Position numbers and translations under genes: made by a program. Below the pieces are notes generated by a model. That model was not told the origin of the DNA and did not search any database. It worked only from the letters and a program-made list of their open reading frames with translations. A DNA stretch of 8,147 nt, from assembly GCA_030836605.1 (NCBI GenBank), contig JAUPMC010000016.1, positions 1 through 8,147 on the forward strand, given 5' to 3'. How positions within the stretch are numbered: position 1 is the stretch's first letter; each line of letters opens with the position of its first letter. This document shows, piece after piece, positions 1 through 4,379 of the stretch. This DNA comes from Thermoplasmatota archaeon. GTDB lineage: Archaea > Thermoplasmatota > Thermoplasmata > UBA10834.

Positions 1-42
1 AACCGACTACTGGATATTTAATGTGATTTCCGCGTCCCCGAC

Positions 43-1131
43 TCAGCGCTCCTTCCAGGACATCAACCTGCTCGCGAGGACAAAGCACACGGCTCCGATT
101 ACGAGCACTATCATCAGGTTCACGAACGCGCTCGCCTCGTTGGCGTAGACCATGGTGTCCCTCAGACCCTCATTCAAGTATGTCAGGGGCATCGCTTTCG
201 ATATCCATTGGAGGTACTCGGGCGACGCACTCAGGTCCCAGAACGAGCCTGACAGGAACATCATGGGGAAGCCGATGAAGTTGGAGACGGCCACTGCTGA
301 CTCGGGGTCCTTCACGGCCGAACCCAGGAGCATGCCTAGGCTGGTGAACATGAAAGTCCCGGCCACCACCAGGGCGATCGAGAGCGGGGTGAGCACGGCC
401 TTCAGGTCGAAGGCCGCCATGGCGACGGCGAACGTCACGAGCAAGGAGCTGACCAACATGGCGGAGTTAAACAGGAACTTCGAGGAGAGCCACTCCGATT
501 TCTTCAGCGTGGTCGTCGCGAGCAGCTTGAAGTAGCCCCTGGACCTGTGCTCCGCGCACGTCGAGGTCATGAAGTACATCGCGCTGACCATGACAGTGAG
601 CCCGACGAAGCCGGGGAGCAGGAAGTCGTAAGCCCCGTACTGTTCCGAACCAGCGTACTGCACCTCGAACGAGACGATCTGACTCGCGCCTGAGATGTTG
701 TAGTTCATCTGGTTTATCACGGCGTCCAGGACCCCTTGGACGGTGGGGAAGGTCGACCTCGTCGTGTCGCCGCATAACACGACTGAGACTGGCGTGGATG
801 ACTCAACGTTCGAGCTGAAGTTGGACGGTATGCTCAAGGCGAGCGTGAGCGAATTCTCGTTCACGTAATCGGCTATGTCGCCCTCGTCCTCGACCACGGA
901 TATCTGGAAGTACCCTGTCTGGTTCAACATGTCCATCAGGGCGGCCGAATATGGGCCGCCATCCAGGTTCTGGACGGGGAGGGGTATCTTGCCACCGCCG
1001 CCCTGGTCGCTGAACAGGGCGCCAAAGAGGAGGATGAGGAGGATCGGGAACACGAACGAGAAGAACGGGCCGACCTTCGTGCGCAGGTACTGACGTCCGA
1101 AGGATATCGTGTCGGAGAACAGTCGGTTCAT
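43..1131 (-). CDS. ABC-2 type transporter permease
   Basis: Membrane subunit of an ABC exporter, 362 residues, typical length for the ABC-2 family. Visible layout: short cytoplasmic N-terminus, TM1 at about residues 21-40, an extracytoplasmic domain at about 43-165, then five hydrophobic segments near 170-190, 217-240, 246-270, 279-297 and 336-356. The C-terminal part carries the family hallmark LSGSFWDL (293-300) followed by MPLTYLNEGLRD (314-325), the usual P-x-x-Y-x-x-x-G-L-R element. The outer domain has sequons N104-F-S and N145-I-S and glycines GGGG at 44-47 just after TM1. Its ATG overlaps the stop of the upstream ATPase gene as ATGA, so translation is probably coupled; a GAGGGGG run lies roughly 11-17 bases upstream of the start. 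The substrate cannot be read from sequence; drugs, lipids or peptides are all possible. Family assignment is secure. Confidence 0.93.
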   Translation of the reverse strand: MNRLFSDTISFGRQYLRTKVGPFFSFVFPILLILLFGALFSDQGGGGKIPLPVQNLDGGPYSAALMDMLNQTGYFQISVVEDEGDIADYVNENSLTLALSIPSNFSSNVESSTPVSVVLCGDTTRSTFPTVQGVLDAVINQMNYNISGASQIVSFEVQYAGSEQYGAYDFLLPGFVGLTVMVSAMYFMTSTCAEHRSRGYFKLLATTTLKKSEWLSSKFLFNSAMLVSSLLVTFAVAMAAFDLKAVLTPLSIALVVAGTFMFTSLGMLLGSAVKDPESAVAVSNFIGFPMMFLSGSFWDLSASPEYLQWISKAMPLTYLNEGLRDTMVYANEASAFVNLMIVLVIGAVCFVLASRLMSWKER

Positions 1132-2066
1132 TCCCGGAGAACCCCCTCGTCCATCCTCGAACCTATGAGGCCTAGGAACACATCTTCAAGCGTCTCGCGC
1201 TTCGTATACATCTCCTTGAAACTGACCTCGATTGAGGACAGCTTCGCGAACATGTTGCGGAGCTCCTCCCGGTCTTGGACGGGGACGATGACGTTCCCAT
1301 CCCTCTCGTGCGCCGAGATGCCGCGCCTCGCTAGCTCACTGAGCCCTTCCGGGCCAGCGCCGACGAGCACAATCGAAGTGCCTTTCCCATGCCTCGACAC
1401 GAGCTCGTCAGGGGCCCCTTCGGCGATGATCTTCCCCTTGTGCATGATTGCGACTTCGTCCGCGAGCTTCTCCGCTTCTTCGAGATAGTGAGTTGTGAGC
1501 ACGACGGTGGTCCCGCGCCCCTTCACCTCCTCGATCAGATCCCACAGGTCCCTCCTTGCTCGCGGGTCAAGGCCCGTCGTGGGCTCGTCGAGGAAGAGGA
1601 GTTCGGGGTCGTTCACCATCGACAGGGCTATCCCCAGCTTCCTCTTCTCGCCGCCGGAGAGCGTCTTTGACATGGCCTTCTTCCTCGACTCCAGGCCGAC
1701 GCGCTCAAGGAGCCTCTCCGCGTCCTTGCGCCCGGCCCTGACCTCTAACAGGTCGGCCCAGTATGCGACGGCCTCGAGCGGTGTGAGCAGGTCGAACGGC
1801 TCGAAGTTCTGCGGCAGGACCCCGACACGCCTCCTAATTGAATCGAACCCATTTCGAATGTCCACTCCGAGGACGGAGATGCTGCCCGATGTGGGTGTGC
1901 GAAGGCCCTCGATAATCTCCACGGTAGTGGTCTTGCCCGCGCCGTTTGGCCCCAGGAGGGAGAATACCTCACCTTTCCGGATGGAAAAGCTGACCCCGTC
2001 GACGGCGGTCGTGTCCGGAGGGTACCTCTTGGTGAGCTCGATTACCTCTACGACTGGGAGGTTCAT
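1128..2066 (-). CDS. ABC transporter ATP-binding protein (ABC-2 exporter ATPase)
   Basis: Nucleotide-binding subunit that powers the neighbouring permease, 312 residues from the chosen start. All motifs are intact: Walker A GPNGAGKTT (39-47), Q-loop Q86, signature LSGGE (136-140), Walker B LLFLDEP (156-162), D-loop GLDPRA (165-170) and switch histidine H193 in LTTHYLEEAE. A C-terminal region of about 90 residues follows, ending with the TLEDVFLGLIG element usual for the drug/NodI-like ABC-2 ATPases. I chose the ATG at 2066 because MNLPVVEVIELTKRY is the normal N-terminus; an in-frame ATG at 2213 would add 49 residues with no resemblance to the family and would run through the likely promoter. 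There is no Shine-Dalgarno sequence before 2066, but a TATA-like box lies about 30 bases upstream, so the mRNA may be leaderless or nearly so. It is the first gene of a two-gene operon. Confidence 0.95.
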   Translation of the reverse strand: MNLPVVEVIELTKRYPPDTTAVDGVSFSIRKGEVFSLLGPNGAGKTTTVEIIEGLRTPTSGSISVLGVDIRNGFDSIRRRVGVLPQNFEPFDLLTPLEAVAYWADLLEVRAGRKDAERLLERVGLESRKKAMSKTLSGGEKRKLGIALSMVNDPELLFLDEPTTGLDPRARRDLWDLIEEVKGRGTTVVLTTHYLEEAEKLADEVAIMHKGKIIAEGAPDELVSRHGKGTSIVLVGAGPEGLSELARRGISAHERDGNVIVPVQDREELRNMFAKLSSIEVSFKEMYTKRETLEDVFLGLIGSRMDEGVLRE

Positions 2067-2091
2067 GCAGGCATTGTTATGGAGGGGCGTG

Positions 2092-2102
2092 CCTTTATTT
2101 GT
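2092..2102 (-). promoter_or_regulatory. Putative archaeal TATA box for the ABC operon
   Basis: Read on the minus strand this is ACAAATAAAGG, an A/T-rich island in a GC-rich region. Its centre is about 31 bases before the ATG at 2066. With the usual 25-base distance from TATA box to start site, transcription would begin about 6 bases before the ATG, giving an almost leaderless mRNA, which fits the lack of a Shine-Dalgarno sequence. This is inferred from sequence only. Confidence 0.5.
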
Positions 2103-2131
2103 TTCCGAGTCCGGGGAGGACCATCCGCGGC

Positions 2132-2142
2132 TGTCATTGACA
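2132..2142. promoter_or_regulatory. Short inverted repeat TGTCA-T-TGACA, possible operator
   Basis: A perfect 5-base inverted repeat around a single central base, located between the two divergent TATA-like boxes, about 30 bases from the minus-strand box and 50 from the plus-strand box. Symmetric sites of this size in divergent promoters often bind dimeric helix-turn-helix regulators. No regulator gene is seen in the window and an 11-base palindrome can arise by chance, so this is tentative. Confidence 0.25.
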
Positions 2143-2193
2143 CCACGAGAAGCGCAATGCTCGCTACGTGCGGGCGGCGGATGCTCCAAAACC

Positions 2194-2202
2194 GTTAAAT
2201 CA
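2194..2202 (+). promoter_or_regulatory. Putative archaeal TATA box for the mscS-CBS unit
   Basis: GTTAAATCA, preceded by the purine/adenine-rich CCAAAACC that could serve as the TFB recognition element. A start site about 25 bases downstream would fall near 2222-2227, leaving a leader of about 30 bases that contains the GAGGG ribosome binding site before the ATG at 2254. It also argues against the in-frame ATG at 2206, which would lie upstream of the transcription start. Inferred from sequence only. Confidence 0.45.
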
Positions 2203-2239
2203 AGTATGCACATTGACCATCGAAGACGCGCACATCAGC

Positions 2240-2244
2240 GAGGG
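2240..2244 (+). promoter_or_regulatory. Ribosome binding site GAGGG of the mscS-family gene
   Basis: GAGGG lies 9 bases before the ATG at 2254, a good Shine-Dalgarno spacing. It helps decide the start in favour of 2254 over the in-frame ATG at 2206, and the signal peptide begins directly at that codon. Confidence 0.55.
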
Positions 2245-2253
2245 AAACGCCCC

Positions 2254-3777
2254 ATGAAGTATCACAGATGGATGCCCGCAATCTCGATAGCGCTCGTCGT
2301 GCTTTCGGCAGCCTTTATCCTTGGATCCGCTGCCGCGGAGCAGCCGGAATTCATTCAGATCATCACGATCGACAACTACGAGAAGACCGTTGCCGCGGGG
2401 GAGTCCGCGACATTCAACTGGACGATAAGGAACGTCGATTCCCTGGCGAACCTGACGGTAACGTTCGAGGCGGCCATCGTCAACGACGGCTGGTCAGCGG
2501 AATTGAACGCGTCGTCGCTCACCCTTGCCCCGGGTGAGCTCGCGTCCGTGACTGCGACTGTCCACTCCCCGTTCGAGTGGGGCGACGTGACATCCAACCT
2601 CACCGTGGTGTTCAATGTCTATGAGGACGGGTTCCTCGTCCAGGTCTCATCAGTCAGCGCCACGACGGAGATAATTGGCGCCTTCGGTAGCGCCAACAAG
2701 GTCCTCTGGCTCTTCGACAATCCGCTGCCGTCGCCTCTGGACAACGAGTGGGGCGTGTTCCTGCTAGACGTCATCCTCTGGTTTGTGATCGCGGTCGGCA
2801 TCGCCTACCTCATGGACGCGGTCGCCTACGCGATCACCCGAAAGACGACCACGATGCTCGACGACATCATACTCGGGATCATACGGACACCCGTCCTGCT
2901 CCTGGTGTTCGTGTTCGGGCTCGTGAACTCCCTGGACGCGCTCCACGAGCACATACCTCTGAACATCAGGGAGCTCGTCCTCTCGATATACAGCGTCGCC
3001 ATAGTCCTGGTCATCTTCTACCTCGCGTACAAGCTGTTCAAGCAGATCATCGTGTACTATGGCAAGATGATCGCCAAGAAGACCGCGAGCAACATCGACG
3101 ACGTGCTCATACCCATCGTGGAGAAGCTCGGAATCGTGGTGATAGGCATCGCCGCGCTCGGGTATCTCATGAACGTCCTGAGCATCGACCTCACGATGTT
3201 CTTGGCCGGCGGAGTCGTCATCTCGATGGTCCTCGCCTTCGCGGCCGAGGACACCCTGTCCAACTTCTTCAGCGGGGTGTTCCTGCTCCTCGACAGGCCG
3301 TTCGCCGAAGGGGACATGATCATACTCACCGACGGGGACTGGTGCGAGGTGCGCAGGATAGGCCTCAGGACCTGCCGGTTGTACCGCTACTCCGACGCCA
3401 CGGAGATCGCCCTCCCCAACAACAAGCTCGTGAACGAGAAGATCGTCCGGGTCAGCAATGTGACTGACCCGGCCAGGGTCAATGTCGATGTCAATGTCGC
3501 ATACGGCTCGGACCCGAAGGTGGTCAGGCAGGCGATAACGAAGGCCATCGAGACGAGCCGGTACTCCCTGCTGAACAACGAGAGCTGCAAGCCCCTGATC
3601 CTCTTCGACAGTATGGGCGACACGGCCCTGCTATTCAAAGTGATTTGCTGGATAAATGACAACTCCAAACGCATGGAGGCAAGGGATCTGCTCGTCGAGG
3701 AGATATATCTCAAGCTCTCCGACGCAGGCATAGAGGTGCCTCTCCCGCAGAGGGTAGTGACTATCAAGAAGGAGTGA
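2254..3777 (+). CDS. MscS-family mechanosensitive ion channel with secreted N-terminal beta domain
   Basis: Channel protein of 507 residues. Order of parts: signal peptide or signal anchor (1-28, hydrophobic 9-27, ending GSAAAEQ), an extracellular domain of about 115 residues (30-145) with the alternating pattern of an Ig-like fold resembling CARDB/NEW3 domains, then transmembrane helices near 167-190, 204-226 and 240-262, and the MscS core. The pore-lining helix is about 311-345 (LAFAAEDTLSNFFSG at 327-341), followed by RPFAEGD (348-354) and the beta-domain hallmark ALPNNKLVNEKIVRVSN (386-402); the C-terminal alpha/beta vestibule reaches about 500. Four N-glycosylation sequons lie in the outer domain (N55, N66, N85, N115). 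Cysteines C364 and C374 occupy positions that are usually Gly and Thr. It would release osmolytes or ions on membrane tension; the outer domain may tether it to the S-layer or sense the cell surface. The ATG at 2254 is chosen from the ribosome binding site and signal peptide. Confidence 0.92.
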   Translation: MKYHRWMPAISIALVVLSAAFILGSAAAEQPEFIQIITIDNYEKTVAAGESATFNWTIRNVDSLANLTVTFEAAIVNDGWSAELNASSLTLAPGELASVTATVHSPFEWGDVTSNLTVVFNVYEDGFLVQVSSVSATTEIIGAFGSANKVLWLFDNPLPSPLDNEWGVFLLDVILWFVIAVGIAYLMDAVAYAITRKTTTMLDDIILGIIRTPVLLLVFVFGLVNSLDALHEHIPLNIRELVLSIYSVAIVLVIFYLAYKLFKQIIVYYGKMIAKKTASNIDDVLIPIVEKLGIVVIGIAALGYLMNVLSIDLTMFLAGGVVISMVLAFAAEDTLSNFFSGVFLLLDRPFAEGDMIILTDGDWCEVRRIGLRTCRLYRYSDATEIALPNNKLVNEKIVRVSNVTDPARVNVDVNVAYGSDPKVVRQAITKAIETSRYSLLNNESCKPLILFDSMGDTALLFKVICWINDNSKRMEARDLLVEEIYLKLSDAGIEVPLPQRVVTIKKE

Positions 3778-3786
3778 TGTTTCTCG

Positions 3787-3791
3787 GGAGG
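3787..3791 (+). promoter_or_regulatory. Ribosome binding site GGAGG of the CBS-domain gene
   Basis: GGAGG sits 7 bases before the ATG at 3799 but only 1 base before the in-frame GTG at 3793. The spacing makes ATG 3799 the likely start and GTG 3793 unlikely. Confidence 0.7.
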
Positions 3792-3798
3792 AGTGTGG

Positions 3799-4269
3799 AT
3801 GGTGGACGACAAGCCTGTGGATGAGCTCAGGGTCTGGGAAGTCATCGAGCGGATCGCGAGGGCCCAAGGCCCGACCACAATCAGAGTCGACGCCCCCCTG
3901 CGTGAAGCAGTCGAGGCGATGATCCAGGACGAGGAGACGCGCAAGGTCTACGCCCTCGACAGCGACGGGAGGCTCGCTGGAACCATAACGCTCGAGGTGC
4001 TCCTGCGGCACGCCGGGTACATGATGGGCGTTCGTTCCGCCGGGATGACCTCGTTCATGAGGATGTTGATCGATATCAAGGACGAGCGCGTGAGCCAGGT
4101 CATGGCCAAGCCCATCCGGGTCTCGAAGGACGAGATGCTGGTGAACGCGACGAAGCTCATGGTCGAGCACCACCTGAACGACCTGCCCGTGGTGGACGGA
4201 GACAACAAGCTCGTCGCCGAGCTGAGGGGGATGGACATATTGAGGCTCAGCGTCCGTCGGTGGAAGTAG
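3799..4269 (+). CDS. Stand-alone tandem CBS-domain protein
   Basis: Small soluble protein of 156 residues made almost entirely of a CBS pair (Bateman module). CBS1 covers about 25-76 (TTIRVDAPLREAVEAMIQ, then KVYALDSDGRLAGTITLEVLL) and CBS2 about 97-150 (VSQVMAKPIRVSKDEMLVNATKLMVEHHLNDLPVVD, shown in part, then GMDILRL). Such modules commonly bind AMP, ADP, ATP or SAM in the cleft between the two repeats and control a partner. There is no catalytic or DNA-binding domain, so it must act through another protein. It begins 21 bases after the mscS-family gene with its own strong ribosome binding site and no visible promoter, so the channel is the natural partner; that pairing is inference. The leading residues 1-24 form a short helical extension. 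It could equally regulate an unlinked enzyme or transporter. Confidence 0.88.
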   Translation: MVDDKPVDELRVWEVIERIARAQGPTTIRVDAPLREAVEAMIQDEETRKVYALDSDGRLAGTITLEVLLRHAGYMMGVRSAGMTSFMRMLIDIKDERVSQVMAKPIRVSKDEMLVNATKLMVEHHLNDLPVVDGDNKLVAELRGMDILRLSVRRWK

Positions 4270-4272
4270 GGC

Positions 4273-4282
4273 CCCTCGAGGG
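4273..4282. repeat. 10-base perfect palindrome CCCTCGAGGG
   Basis: A self-complementary sequence 4 bases after the CBS gene stop and about 14 bases upstream of the TATA-like box of the next unit. It may be an operator for the dikinase operon. It has no loop and no T-tract, so it is a poor terminator. A chance occurrence in GC-rich DNA is possible. Confidence 0.2.
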
Positions 4283-4293
4283 TCAGATGGAAC

Positions 4294-4302
4294 AGTTTAT
4301 GC
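4294..4302 (+). promoter_or_regulatory. Putative archaeal TATA box for the dikinase operon
   Basis: AGTTTATGC with GGAAC just upstream is the only A/T-rich patch in the 110-base gap between the CBS gene and the dikinase gene. A start site about 25 bases on, near 4322-4326, would give a leader of roughly 55 bases. The leader has no recognisable Shine-Dalgarno sequence before the ATG at 4380, which is unusual for a leadered mRNA. The presence of this box suggests the dikinase pair is a separate unit from mscS-CBS. Confidence 0.4.
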
Positions 4303-4379
4303 ACCTGTAGCTGATTCGGGAACACTGGCGCCGCACGGGCACTCACCGTTTCCGACCCAGCCCCGCAGACGCCGATACG

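Noticed and set aside
8..30. A/T-rich patch with TATTTAA downstream of the permease stop
   Set aside because: It could be a promoter or terminator for something beyond the window edge, but only 42 bases are visible and neither strand shows a gene to attach it to.
2067..2213. Upstream in-frame ATG at 2213 for the ABC ATPase
   Set aside because: The added 49 residues are not ABC-like and the segment spans the likely TATA box; the normal N-terminus begins at 2066.
1495..2253. N-terminal extension of the channel frame, open for 253 codons upstream of 2254
   Set aside because: It lies antisense to most of the ABC ATPase, has no family resemblance, and the signal peptide and ribosome binding site mark 2254 as the start. 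Long antisense open frames are common in GC-rich DNA.
2748..3467. Plus-strand 239-codon frame inside the channel gene
   Set aside because: Arg/His/Pro-rich translation typical of a frame-shifted shadow of GC-rich coding DNA; the channel frame has clear MscS motifs.
3793..3798. GTG at 3793 as start of the CBS gene
   Set aside because: It overlaps the ribosome binding site with 1-base spacing, whereas ATG 3799 has 7 bases.
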